From Gammaproteobacteria bacterium 45_16_T64 (GTDB lineage Bacteria > Pseudomonadota > Gammaproteobacteria > Pseudomonadales > Ketobacteraceae), in the NCBI GenBank assembly GCA_002162955.1, contig MABD01000030.1, positions 318,326 to 382,325 on the forward strand: 64,000 nt of DNA, given 5' to 3'. The notes under the pieces were generated by a model, which saw only the letters and a list, made by a program, of their open reading frames with translations, was not told where the DNA came from and searched no databases. Below, piece by piece: positions 16,770 to 25,654 of this stretch (its first letter is position 1; the number at the start of each line of letters is the position of its first letter). The translations under genes and the position numbers were made by a program.

Positions 16770-17519
16770 TTATGGCTTAGGCAGGTACTTTGCCACAATT
16801 GAGCGATAAGTATCTTGTTTTTGTAGATAGCTAAGCCCTTTATTGAAACTATCAATAAGGGCCTTTCCATTGGGGTAGCGCTTACTTGCGATAAGATAGT
16901 AATTGTTTTGAGATATGCTCTTACCAATAGTGGAGAACTTATCTGACGGGCCGTAGAGTTTGTTAATGATATTCCAGCCGGTGATTTCATTAACAGAAAA
17001 TACGTCAACGCGTCCTGCGAGTAAGGCTTTTATACAAGCGGTATCGTTTTTGGGTGTCATGGTTACGCTAATTAGCTTCTTTTCGATAAATCGTTCAATT
17101 TCTTGGGTTGAATAACCTTGAGGAACGCATGTCGTAAGTCCTTGTAAATCTGAGTCTATCTCGAAACGAAGGTTGCTCTTCTTCAGTGTAAATAGTCTTA
17201 CCTTGGACGTAAAAATTGGCCGAGAAAACCAAAATAACTTTTCTCGGCTAGCGTCCTTTACATAGGGAAAGGTAGCGAAATAATCGTGATGAAGGGTTTC
17301 GCCATAACCGCGTTTCCAAGGTAGAAAGGTGATTGATGTAGCCTGGCGTTGACTATCAAATGCAGCTTCAACAAGCTCGGTAATCATTCCTCCGTTGGTC
17401 AGGGAATTACTGGAATATGGAGGGAATTCACCGGTTACCAGTGGAACCTGCTGATCCGGCTCAGACGCGGTCGTAATGTTGGATATGAGTAAGAACAGCA
17501 GCAAGTAGAGATAGTGCAT
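16770..17519 (-). CDS. Periplasmic solute-binding protein (SBP_bac_3, amino-acid type), orphan
   Basis: 249 residues with a signal peptide of about 18 residues and the bilobal family-3 solute-binding fold: TGEFPPYSS near the start, YFATFPYVKDASRE, LQGLTTCVPQGYSTQEIE at the hinge, and LLAGRVDVFSVNE. No permease or ATPase gene lies nearby, so it may not feed an ABC importer; many such orphan proteins in marine gammaproteobacteria resemble sensor or signalling domains instead. GGAAAG precedes the ATG. The two cysteines in the second half could form a disulfide. Confidence 0.8.
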   Translation of the reverse strand: MHYLYLLLFLLISNITTASEPDQQVPLVTGEFPPYSSNSLTNGGMITELVEAAFDSQRQATSITFLPWKRGYGETLHHDYFATFPYVKDASREKLFWFSRPIFTSKVRLFTLKKSNLRFEIDSDLQGLTTCVPQGYSTQEIERFIEKKLISVTMTPKNDTACIKALLAGRVDVFSVNEITGWNIINKLYGPSDKFSTIGKSISQNNYYLIASKRYPNGKALIDSFNKGLSYLQKQDTYRSIVAKYLPKP

Positions 17520-17709
17520 TTTATGACTTTCCTTATGCTTATTAGCCTGTATAGCTACTAGTATCGGCTGAGAGTGTTGATTTGGCTAAATATTATTCCG
17601 GCAATATCTTGTAAGTTGGAAAACGGGACGCATATAGGGTGTATGACGGGTGAAAATGGGAATGCCCCTTATTCAGTCCGTGAATCATTCAATAGAGGAG
17701 TTAGGTTAG

Positions 17710-18570
17710 ATGAAACGTGTAGTATTGTTCTTAGCCACGAATTTGGCCATTATGCTGGTGCTCAGTGTGGTGCTGTCGCTACTTGGAGTCGATGGAAGAT
17801 CAACGACCGGTTTATTGGTTATCGCATTGGCTTTTGGTATGGGAGGCTCCTTTATATCGCTGCTAATGTCCAAGAAAATGGCGAAATGGTCCACTAAAGC
17901 GCAAGTCATCACATCACCGTCAAATGGGATGGAGAAATGGTTAATGGATACCGTTGCGAGTCAGGCGCAGCGGGCGGGCATTGGAATGCCGGAAGTGGCG
18001 GTTTATCACGCTGATGATATGAATGCATTTGCCACAGGCGCGAGCAAGAATTCTTCGTTAGTCGCGGTCAGTACTGGATTGTTGAACAATATGTCCAAAG
18101 AGGAAGTGGAAGCAGTGCTTGCCCACGAGGTATCACATATCGCCAATGGTGACATGGTGACCTTGGCGTTGATCCAGGGGGTTGTGAATACCTTTGTTAT
18201 TTTCTTTGCACGCATCATTGCGGGTGCCATAAGTAGCGCGCTTGCAGGAGATGACGAAGAAGGTGAAGGCTTGGGTATGTTCGCTTATATGGGCGTCGTG
18301 TTTGTATTAGAAATGTGCCTAGGCGTACTGGCCAGTATTATTGTGGCTTATTTTTCGCGGATTCGAGAGTTTAAAGCTGACGAAGGTGGTGCGGCGTTAG
18401 CGGGAACGAATAATATGGTCGGTGCATTAAAGCGTTTATCAAACTCATCGCCGAGCCATTTACAGGGCGAGATGCAGGCTTTTGGTATTAACGGTGGAAA
18501 GACGTTTTCTGAGTTGTTTATGTCACATCCCCCAATGGAAAAGCGTATTGCTGCATTGCAAGGGCGTTAG
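17710..18570 (+). CDS. htpX: HtpX membrane zinc metalloprotease
   Basis: 286 residues, close to the E. coli length. Two N-terminal membrane helices, then the M48 zinc motif HEVSH (His139, Glu140, His143), two more helices, and REFKAD with Glu220 as the third zinc ligand. HtpX removes damaged or misfolded inner-membrane proteins together with FtsH. SD AGAGGAG lies 9 bases upstream of the ATG. In E. coli htpX is under heat-shock and Cpx control; I looked for a sigma-32 promoter here and found none with proper spacing. It is monocistronic and closed by a strong terminator. Confidence 0.96.
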   Translation: MKRVVLFLATNLAIMLVLSVVLSLLGVDGRSTTGLLVIALAFGMGGSFISLLMSKKMAKWSTKAQVITSPSNGMEKWLMDTVASQAQRAGIGMPEVAVYHADDMNAFATGASKNSSLVAVSTGLLNNMSKEEVEAVLAHEVSHIANGDMVTLALIQGVVNTFVIFFARIIAGAISSALAGDDEEGEGLGMFAYMGVVFVLEMCLGVLASIIVAYFSRIREFKADEGGAALAGTNNMVGALKRLSNSSPSHLQGEMQAFGINGGKTFSELFMSHPPMEKRIAALQGR

Positions 18571-18592
18571 TAGGTTGTTCTAAGTATGAATA

Positions 18593-18620
18593 AAAAAGCC
18601 GGACATTGTCCGGCTTTTTT
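18593..18620. terminator. Intrinsic terminator after htpX
   Basis: AAAAAGCCGGACATTGTCCGGCTTTTTT: a GC-rich 8-bp stem with ATTG-type loop and a T-run, 22 bases after the htpX stop. Confidence 0.9.
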
Positions 18621-18835
18621 ATTGGGGTTATATTGCATATTACTAAGGTCGGAAGCGGACAAGATCATTCTGAAGGACATTTAGACGGGGGGCGAGATTA
18701 CATGCAAGCATATTCGTTTAAGATGAGTGGAATGCCTCAATTGTCATGCATATCAAAGTAGGATCTAATGGGGTAGCTAAAATATACCGTGACTAGAATA
18801 GATACAACTATGTGAGTGACGGATTAAGGGGACCA

Positions 18836-19732
18836 ATGAAGATCGATCAGTTAAAAATGCTAAAAACCGTTGCAGAACAAGGAACCTTAAAAGCGGCTAG
18901 TGAGCGCTTATTTAAGACTCAGGCCGCGGTGAGCAAAGGGATCAAGCAACTAGAAAGTCAGTTGGGCATACAGCTGTTTAATCGTGATGGCTATCGAATG
19001 ATCTTGACTGCAGAAGGTGAGCAGATATTTCAGCTAGCGTTAACGTTACTGGACAAGGCAGTGGAAATAGAAAACCTTAGCCATCATCTCAGTGCGGGCA
19101 ATGAAGCCAGTGTTACCTTAGCGGTGAGTGGTGCATTTGATATGAATCTGTTGCTGCCGGTCTTGGGAATGGTGCAAGAAAAGTTTCCCGATACTCAAAT
19201 TATTCTACGCCAAGAGCAGGTCACCGGGGCAATGGAGGCCTTGAATAACGGCGAAGCCGATCTGGCGATTGCTATTGTTATCGATGAATTGACGATTCAA
19301 AAAACGCTAGATATTGCCCGTATTTGCCAAGGGGCGATAGTCAATGTTGCTTCTCCCATGTTGTTGTCACGACATCCTAACCTTCGATTTCAACGGGAAC
19401 TTGAAAAAGAATATCAGATTATTGTGCAAGACACCGGCAACCAAAGTAAGAGTGTGAGCTTTGGTGTGCAAGATGGTCAGCGCTGTTGGTATGTGAATGA
19501 CCTGGCCACCAAAAAAATGCTGACATTAAGTGGTATGGGCTGGGGGATGTTGCCAGAGCATCTTATTGTTGATGAACTGGCTGATGGAACGTTGGTCAAG
19601 ATAGCGCTCACCGATGGAAATAATAACAATGTTTTCAATTACTTTGCTGCCCGGCAGAAAAGCACGCTACCGGGACCGGTAGCGCGCCTGCTGTGGGATG
19701 GTTTGAAAGGGGTAGGGGAAGAGCTTGAATAA
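18836..19732 (+). CDS. LysR-family regulator
   Basis: About 298 residues. The ATG used here has AAGGGG six bases upstream, while the longer frame opens with an unsupported GTG. The helix-turn-helix is LKMLKTVAEQGTLKAASERLFKTQAAVSKGIKQLE, and the C-terminal domain has the periplasmic-binding-like effector fold (VTLAVSGAFDMNLLLPVLG, GEADLAIAI, LSGMGWGMLPEHL). It has no divergent partner gene: htpX is upstream on the same strand and the LolA-like gene is convergent, so its target is unclear. Confidence 0.85.
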   Translation: MKIDQLKMLKTVAEQGTLKAASERLFKTQAAVSKGIKQLESQLGIQLFNRDGYRMILTAEGEQIFQLALTLLDKAVEIENLSHHLSAGNEASVTLAVSGAFDMNLLLPVLGMVQEKFPDTQIILRQEQVTGAMEALNNGEADLAIAIVIDELTIQKTLDIARICQGAIVNVASPMLLSRHPNLRFQRELEKEYQIIVQDTGNQSKSVSFGVQDGQRCWYVNDLATKKMLTLSGMGWGMLPEHLIVDELADGTLVKIALTDGNNNNVFNYFAARQKSTLPGPVARLLWDGLKGVGEELE

Positions 19733-19753
19733 TATCGTCCCTGTTTCTAAGGG

Positions 19754-20575
19754 TTAGCGCGCACGCTTCAAACTGTTGCGATTAAAGTGGCTGTCCTTGA
19801 GCCCGGTTCTAAAGGCATAGTTTTTCCATTGCAATTCGGTGCTTTTACCGCTTTGATGATTGATCATGGTCATCTTTTCAGATCGCCAGTATTCACCTAA
19901 GTATTGCTTATAATTGTCATAGGTTAAGGTTTTAAGAAGCGATCCTTTTCGATCATAGAATTCTACCTTTTGGGTGCGAAATTCCTGTTCATCGATCCAC
20001 GCAATACGTCGGGTATATCCAGAATTCTCATCCACGGGGATTTGCTCTACCAAGAATTGTGTAACGCCATCGACGTTCTCTGTGCCTATTAATGTGTAAG
20101 TATATTTCGCCACTTCATAGGAGCTGAAATCTTCAAATGAAAACTCAGACCCCATAAAGGGCCCAGATTTGTTCTTTGATGATATGCGCTTTACCCGTTT
20201 TAGTACGGGTAAATAGAGCCACTGATCATCAGCCCCAGTGGGGTGGGAGAAGCTCAAAAATGCGGTGCCTCTGACATCTCTGGGGGTGTTAAATACCGTT
20301 AAACTCTTGTCGCCTTCGCTCACCTGTTCCAGAGTCTTGATGGAAACTTCCCGTAGGCTTTCTTGGCCTTGTTCATTTCTTAAAATCATCATCATATTGG
20401 CTGTGCTATCAGTCCAGCCCGTATCGCGACTTTTAACTTCTTTTGCAATCTTTAATCCTTCTTCCTGTGGTGTGATTGCTAAAGCTGTCCTAGCGAACGT
20501 CGCTAATGTTGTTGATAGTGTTATGGCGAGAAAAATGGGGGCTATTCTCGATGTAATTTGTCGTGTATTGAACAT
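19754..20575 (-). CDS. LolA-like outer-membrane lipoprotein-sorting protein (PF17131 type)
   Basis: 273 residues with a signal peptide ending around TALA. The half-barrel LolA-like fold of the lipoprotein-sorting family is visible in MMMILRNEQGQESLREVSIKTLE, LSFSHPTGADDQWLYLPVLKRVKRI, SGPFMGSEFSFEDFSSYEV and the C-terminal KTLTYDNYKQYLGEYWR. This subgroup is almost always encoded next to an MMPL/RND-type transporter, as here (33 bases downstream of it), and probably accepts a lipid or hydrophobic cargo from it in the periplasm. SD CGGAGAA precedes the ATG. It is the promoter-distal gene of the pair. Confidence 0.85.
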   Translation of the reverse strand: MFNTRQITSRIAPIFLAITLSTTLATFARTALAITPQEEGLKIAKEVKSRDTGWTDSTANMMMILRNEQGQESLREVSIKTLEQVSEGDKSLTVFNTPRDVRGTAFLSFSHPTGADDQWLYLPVLKRVKRISSKNKSGPFMGSEFSFEDFSSYEVAKYTYTLIGTENVDGVTQFLVEQIPVDENSGYTRRIAWIDEQEFRTQKVEFYDRKGSLLKTLTYDNYKQYLGEYWRSEKMTMINHQSGKSTELQWKNYAFRTGLKDSHFNRNSLKRAR

Positions 20576-20608
20576 AGTGATTCTCCGATGACTGCGTTTA
20601 TCAGACTG

Positions 20609-22966
20609 TTAGCGTGTTGGTAGAATAGGGTTGGCGTCGTTAATGGTGCTCTGATCACCAGCCTCGTTTCTGCTCGATACTTTCTCACGGGCGTTATCGA
20701 TTGCTATCAATAGGGGAGGCAAGAACAAAAAGTCGATGATTAAGGCAATCAAGATCGTAATCGCCGTTAACATGCCCATGTACGCATTGAATTTAAATGT
20801 GGACATAGCCAAAACCGAAAACCCAGCCACTAATACAAAGGTGGTGATCCACAGCGCGCGACCGACATTCGCAAAAGCATAGCGCACGGCGGTTGCGGGG
20901 TCTGCGCCATTCTCTCGGCGGGCAAGCAAGTATTTACTGAGAAAGTGCACCGTATCGTCTACAACAATGCCCAGTGTCATACCCAGTACAACGGATAGGC
21001 TCATTCCTACTTGACCGTCAATCAGCCCCCATAAACCAAATGCAACAGCGGCAGGTAGCAAATTGGGTATAAGGCTTATTACTCCGTATGACCAGCTCTT
21101 TAGAGCAATACTCAATATAAGAGAAATGACGAATAGGGCAACGACGGTACCGGTGATCATGCTCGATATACTCTCTTGGCTCATGTGGGCGAAGATCAAA
21201 CTTGGGCCGGCGATATCAAGGGTGTATTCGGGAGCATTCTGCCTAAACCAGAGGTTAATGGCGTTCTCAAAACCAATCAGCTCGTTGCTAGTGAGGTTGG
21301 TAAAGGTCACGGTAATTTTGGCAGAAGATTTATCCACATTTATCTGATTGTTTAGGTCCAAACCGTAAGGTAAGGACATCTCGTAAAGCAACAAGTATTG
21401 GGCTGCCATTTCCTGGCTGTCGGGCAACCGATTCCACGTAGGGTCGTCGCCATGCATATTCTTGTTTAATCGTTTTAGCGTGTCTGTAAGGGTATTTACA
21501 TGGTCAGTCTTTGGCTGTTGACGCATCCATTGGCTAAAGTCATCGACCGCCGTTAAGTACGCTGGACTATTGATACCGTTAGCGCTACCCGAGTTTACCG
21601 ATACTTCTACGATTGTTAGCCCAGACAAATTGTCTTGCATAAAATCGGTTGCTGTTTTGAACGGAACGCTATCATCAAAGTATTTGACGAAATCATCGTT
21701 TAATTCGTTATTGGTAATAAACGCTGTTGAACCCAGAATTGCGACGCTGACTAATGGTAAGAGTAGTTTTCGTTTGGCAATAACAAAACCCGCGAACATC
21801 GACATATAATCTTTCTTACCTTCTGGTTGTGCTTTCACCTTAATGGGCAATACCATCAACAATGCAGGGAAAATGGTCACAGAGAAGATAAAAGCAAACA
21901 TTGCACCCATGGCAACCATATTACCTAAATCGCGATAGGGCGGAATATCAGAGTAATTCATGCTGAGAAAACCAACGGCTGTCGTAATGCTCGTGAGAAA
22001 AATGGGGCGTAGGTTTATCTGTAAGCTGCGTGTAATTGCAGAGCGTTTATCAGCACCTTGGCGCATTTCATAAAACATGGACGTTAATATATGAACACAG
22101 TCAGCAACGGCGAGAGTAAGAATCATCGTCGGTGCTGAGGAAGAGGGGCCGCTTAAATAGAAGCCGAGCCAACCTGCAAGCCCCATAGTGGATGCGATGC
22201 TTAAAAAGACGACCAATACTGTTGCAAACGTCCCTGAAATTGTTCTTAGCATCAAGCCGATGGTAATGATAACGACCAAAAACATAAGGGGAATAAGGGT
22301 TTCTCCATCATCAGTAGCGGCTTCATTAAACGCGACATCCAGCATGACTGTGCCGGATAAGTAGATCTGGGAGCCTGGGTTTTCTTTTAAAAATTTAGCC
22401 TTTATTGCGCGTACGCTGCTGGCGACTTCTGGCATTTCCTCTGTCGGTTCGGCTCCAGGTAATTTAACGGTCACGTTGACGACGGAAACATGCCCGCTAG
22501 CGGACACAAGTTTGTTGACTAAGTTTGGCTCCTGTAGCGCGAGACTTCTGATTTGTCCTAAATCCGCCTTAGTTAGGTTTCCTGTATTCTCCACCAAGTT
22601 CTCAACAATCAAATTGTCATCAATTGAAAACGTGTGCTGGAAATTGGTAATCGACTCAACCCTAGTAGAGTAAGGTACTTGCCAGCTTTCCTTGGTGAGT
22701 TGCTCTAACGCGCCTAGGTGCTCAGCACTAAAAACGTTGTTACCCTTGGGGACGACCACAAAGGAAATGTTGTCGCTTTTGTTGTACACCTTTTGCATTA
22801 GCTCGTAGGCAAGTAGCTGGGGGTTGTCCTTGTCAAAAAACGTTTGGAAATCACTACGGAAGACCAAGTTCTGGGCTCCAAATGCCGTTGTGAAGGCAAT
22901 GACTAGGCTTACCAGTATCACCCATATTGGGTGTTTGCTAATCACGCCAAACAGTTTATCTCCCAC
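20609..22966 (-). CDS. MMPL/RND-family transporter
   Basis: About 785 residues from a GTG that has a perfect AGGAGG four bases upstream; an ATG nine codons earlier lacks an SD and would place AGGAGG inside the gene. Twelve membrane helices in the RND arrangement: one helix, a large periplasmic loop (about 40-215), five helices with the APTMILTLAVADCVHIL segment, then the repeat with the second loop and GMTLGIVVDDTVHFL, which holds the charged residues used for proton coupling. It should export a lipid or hydrophobic compound. It pairs with the LolA-like gene and is divergent from a TetR gene with a palindrome between them. Confidence 0.9.
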   Translation of the reverse strand: MGDKLFGVISKHPIWVILVSLVIAFTTAFGAQNLVFRSDFQTFFDKDNPQLLAYELMQKVYNKSDNISFVVVPKGNNVFSAEHLGALEQLTKESWQVPYSTRVESITNFQHTFSIDDNLIVENLVENTGNLTKADLGQIRSLALQEPNLVNKLVSASGHVSVVNVTVKLPGAEPTEEMPEVASSVRAIKAKFLKENPGSQIYLSGTVMLDVAFNEAATDDGETLIPLMFLVVIITIGLMLRTISGTFATVLVVFLSIASTMGLAGWLGFYLSGPSSSAPTMILTLAVADCVHILTSMFYEMRQGADKRSAITRSLQINLRPIFLTSITTAVGFLSMNYSDIPPYRDLGNMVAMGAMFAFIFSVTIFPALLMVLPIKVKAQPEGKKDYMSMFAGFVIAKRKLLLPLVSVAILGSTAFITNNELNDDFVKYFDDSVPFKTATDFMQDNLSGLTIVEVSVNSGSANGINSPAYLTAVDDFSQWMRQQPKTDHVNTLTDTLKRLNKNMHGDDPTWNRLPDSQEMAAQYLLLYEMSLPYGLDLNNQINVDKSSAKITVTFTNLTSNELIGFENAINLWFRQNAPEYTLDIAGPSLIFAHMSQESISSMITGTVVALFVISLILSIALKSWSYGVISLIPNLLPAAVAFGLWGLIDGQVGMSLSVVLGMTLGIVVDDTVHFLSKYLLARRENGADPATAVRYAFANVGRALWITTFVLVAGFSVLAMSTFKFNAYMGMLTAITILIALIIDFLFLPPLLIAIDNAREKVSSRNEAGDQSTINDANPILPTR

Positions 22967-23056
22967 GTATCCTCCTCGATGGCAAAGCGCCATTCTTTAT
23001 AGTAATAACTATGCTGTGTTGCTACTCAGGATAGGGAATGAGCCCTTTGGAAAAAA

Positions 23057-23071
23057 TCGAATTAAATTCGA
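23057..23071. promoter_or_regulatory. 15-bp perfect palindrome, candidate TetR operator
   Basis: TCGAATTAAATTCGA (7-1-7 dyad) lies midway between the divergent MMPL transporter and TetR genes. Size and placement fit a TetR operator controlling both promoters; binding is inferred. Confidence 0.5.
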
Positions 23072-23187
23072 GTAGAACTCAACTTTTGGTTAAGGGGCGG
23101 GTGGTTAAGAACGATGACTATATTTGTTGTGCGTATAGCAAGTGAAAGTGCCGTGGGATATACTCGATGCAGTTTTAGGAGGAATCA

Positions 23188-23802
23188 ATGGCAGTTAAGA
23201 AAGAGCGTAAACCCCAGGGACAGCGTAAAGAAGAATCAGAGAATAAACTATTCAATGCCCTGATCAATATACTGAATTCAGACGGGATTAATGCCGCGAC
23301 CTGTGAGCGAATTGGTGCCGAAGCGGGGGTGAGTCGGGGGTTGGCTAACCAACGTTTGGGTAAGCGGGATGAAATGTTTGCCCGTTTGGTGGATAAGCTA
23401 AAGCAAGCGCAAATTCAGCAGTTAGCCAATGACAATGTTGAGGGGCTTAGCGGTCATGCAGCCCTAAGAAGATATATTGACATTCATTTTGAAGATATCC
23501 AAAACAACCCGGCATACCAAGCCTACTTTGTATTGGTGGCGGGCAGTATTGCGATTTCTCCGCTACTCAATGAATGCGTCGAAGATACCCATCTGTTTGT
23601 CAGAGATATGTTAGAACGTTGGATTCGGCGTGGCATAGAACAGGAAGAGTTTGTGGATTCTATTGATCCGGTTGTCTATGCCGCAACGATTGGCAGTTAT
23701 TTGTTGGGTGTTGCGATTCAAGCAGGGTTGACGGGAACCGAGAATATTGAATTGCTAAAACCGGGGGCCTATACCTTAGTCGATGCGATAAAAACGCCGT
23801 AG
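23188..23802 (+). CDS. TetR/AcrR-family regulator
   Basis: 204 residues. The N-terminal helix-turn-helix reads LFNALINILNSDGINAATCERIGAEAGVSRGLANQRLGKRDEMF, with the basic leader KKERKPQGQRKE; the all-helical C-terminal half should bind a hydrophobic ligand. AGGAGGA stands seven bases before the ATG. It is divergent from the MMPL transporter gene with a perfect 15-bp palindrome between, so it very likely represses that transporter and itself. Confidence 0.9.
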   Translation: MAVKKERKPQGQRKEESENKLFNALINILNSDGINAATCERIGAEAGVSRGLANQRLGKRDEMFARLVDKLKQAQIQQLANDNVEGLSGHAALRRYIDIHFEDIQNNPAYQAYFVLVAGSIAISPLLNECVEDTHLFVRDMLERWIRRGIEQEEFVDSIDPVVYAATIGSYLLGVAIQAGLTGTENIELLKPGAYTLVDAIKTP

Positions 23803-23953
23803 TATCAATTTCTAAAACAGCCCCCCTGGGGGACAGTACAAATATTACATGTTGTGTGAAATCCCCACGAGACATTTGTCACCATGCGGAGTTAAAGCTT
23901 GAGCTGCACTTCGGGCATCGAGACAAGCTTAATCTCTTTAATATACCTTGTGC

Positions 23954-25096
23954 TTAACTTAATTGCTTCTGGGGAGGGAGCGAGAGTGTTGTATTCTGAA
24001 TTTGGTTTTCTTTTTTTGCTTTGATGGTAAGGGAAAGAGGTTTTTCAATAACAACAAATAGAACGAATGATGCAATCAGGGATAGTAAAAATAGAGGGAT
24101 CCACAACCAATAATAGAGGTATGCGTTTTCTATTGTGTGACCGAATAAGTGACCAATTACGAAGAAGGAAAACTTTAAAGTCAGCCCATGTAATAAATAG
24201 TATGAATAGCTCATGTTACCCAGCCATCTTAGTGGAGAAAAAGAAAATACTTGATAGGTGGTTGTCGTATCATTAAATGCACAAAGGCACATAAGTAGGA
24301 ATAAAACATAGAGAGCCATTAAGGATAGTAGGTAGTTAAATCCCAATACGGACTTAAAACCGAATATTATTAAAGCGAGAAATAAACAGAATATACCCCC
24401 TTGGCTAATTCTTAGTTTTAGGTTGTTATGAAGTTCAAAAAGGACTATCCCTGAAGCGAACATCATTAATCGGCTGTATTCTTGATAGTCTACGCAAACA
24501 TAAAATCCAAGTAGCGAAAATAACGCCCAAAAGTAAATACGATATTTTGCATGCCAATTCTTCATGTTTAGTGAAAGAATAATGCAGGGTATTGAGATGT
24601 AAGAAAACACTTCATAGCTTAGTGACCATGCAACTGTCATGATTGGCTTTATATCAAAAATACCGGGTAGCAACATTATATTGTAAAGCACGTATTTAAT
24701 TAGCTCACCACTCTGTTCAGGTAGCTTACTTTCGCTAGGGAGTAGAAAGGATAGTATTAGATATACTGATAGAACCGCGATAAAGGTTGGGTATATTCTA
24801 CGCACCCTTCGATTGACATATTCTACCAATAGGAATCGTTTTTTAGTGATAATCATTCCATAAATCAGATAACCGCTTAGAACGAAGAAAAGGTCGACAC
24901 CTATTACGCCGAGGTCGTGAATAAAATTGGCTATTTGAATGGAATGCCCGGAGAGCCAGGGGGTGATTTGAGAGCTATAGTGCGCCCAAAATACGAGAAA
25001 GACTGCCATGCCACGTAACCCTTCCATCGACAACAGGGGGTTGTTCTGACCGTGTGAAACTTCGAGTTTGTTTGTCGTCCATTTGACTATACTCAT
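23954..25096 (-). CDS. Acyltransferase family 3 (OafA/YrhL-like) integral membrane protein
   Basis: About 380 residues with ten or so membrane helices. The signatures are SMEGLRGMAVFLVFWAHY at the first helix, with the catalytic His in FWAHY, then DLFFVLSGYLIYG and the R-R loop VNRRVRRIYP. Such proteins transfer acetyl or other acyl groups to surface polysaccharide, LPS or peptidoglycan. The ATG chosen has AAAGG eight bases upstream. The gene and its upstream spacer are clearly more AT-rich than neighbours and use rarer A/T-ending codons, which suggests horizontal transfer. No glycosyltransferase gene is nearby, so the acceptor is unknown. Confidence 0.88.
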   Translation of the reverse strand: MSIVKWTTNKLEVSHGQNNPLLSMEGLRGMAVFLVFWAHYSSQITPWLSGHSIQIANFIHDLGVIGVDLFFVLSGYLIYGMIITKKRFLLVEYVNRRVRRIYPTFIAVLSVYLILSFLLPSESKLPEQSGELIKYVLYNIMLLPGIFDIKPIMTVAWSLSYEVFSYISIPCIILSLNMKNWHAKYRIYFWALFSLLGFYVCVDYQEYSRLMMFASGIVLFELHNNLKLRISQGGIFCLFLALIIFGFKSVLGFNYLLSLMALYVLFLLMCLCAFNDTTTTYQVFSFSPLRWLGNMSYSYYLLHGLTLKFSFFVIGHLFGHTIENAYLYYWLWIPLFLLSLIASFVLFVVIEKPLSLTIKAKKENQIQNTTLSLPPQKQLS

Positions 25097-25120
25097 TAAA
25101 AAAACCTTTGACAGTGGCAA

Positions 25121-25654
25121 GCGTCTCTATCCGAGACCGGTTCAAACTACTATATAAATCACGTTTATCAAAAATGCAGTACATTAATTTGTGCTAATGA
25201 CCCCAAAGAGTATTTGGCCTTTATAAATGAGAGGTTTCTAACAAAATGTTAATTTGTAAATGGATTCAAAACGGAACAGCCGTGGCTGCATATCCCACCT
25301 AAGGTGTACGTGATAATAAGCTTACGTACTTTATTGATTGTTTGAAGTACATTGACATCGCTATGTATAATGCTTCCCTACATTCCCCCAAAAGGAAGCG
25401 TATTCTCTTATATAACCTGATCAAATACAATACATAACCTAACGATATTTGTGGGAGGCTGTTTTTTGTGCAATCAGAGTCCCACAGATATTTATTCCTA
25501 GAGCGGGTTCAAAGAGTGTGGTGATGAAAGAGGCGAATATAGCCACCGACTATGATACTTATCGAGCGTTGCTTGTTAATTCAATAGAAGCCCTTCTTAA
25601 ACAATCTTTGTAGCCCTTTATCATTTTTTAAACGTAACAACTAGAGAGATTTTG
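25121..25654. other. AT-rich gene-poor region between acyltransferase and SDR genes
   Basis: About 530 bases without a convincing gene. It holds a 29-codon ORF on the plus strand at 25524-25613 (MKEANIATDYDTYRALLVNS...) with no clear SD that could be a remnant, a small palindrome CACCTAAGGTG near 25297, and several A/T-rich runs that could be promoters for either neighbour. A TTGACA near 25352 is only eight bases from TATAAT and so is not a normal promoter. Confidence 0.4.

Noticed and set aside
17590-17700. Possible sigma-32 promoter before htpX (GTGAAAA and CCCCTTAT)
   Set aside because: The boxes are only about nine bases apart, too close for RpoH.
17574-17897. Plus-strand ORF of 107 codons overlapping the start of htpX
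   Set aside because: Runs out of frame through the conserved htpX gene, has no family match I recognise, and no SD; it is a frame shadow.
18700-18720. Palindromic ATGCAAGCAT upstream of a LysR gene, similar to the HxlR-region motif
   Set aside because: Shares only ATGCAAG; lacks the TTCA arm and surrounding bases of the four real copies.
25352-25371. TTGACA and TATAAT upstream of the SDR gene
   Set aside because: Only eight bases apart instead of about 17; not a workable sigma-70 promoter.
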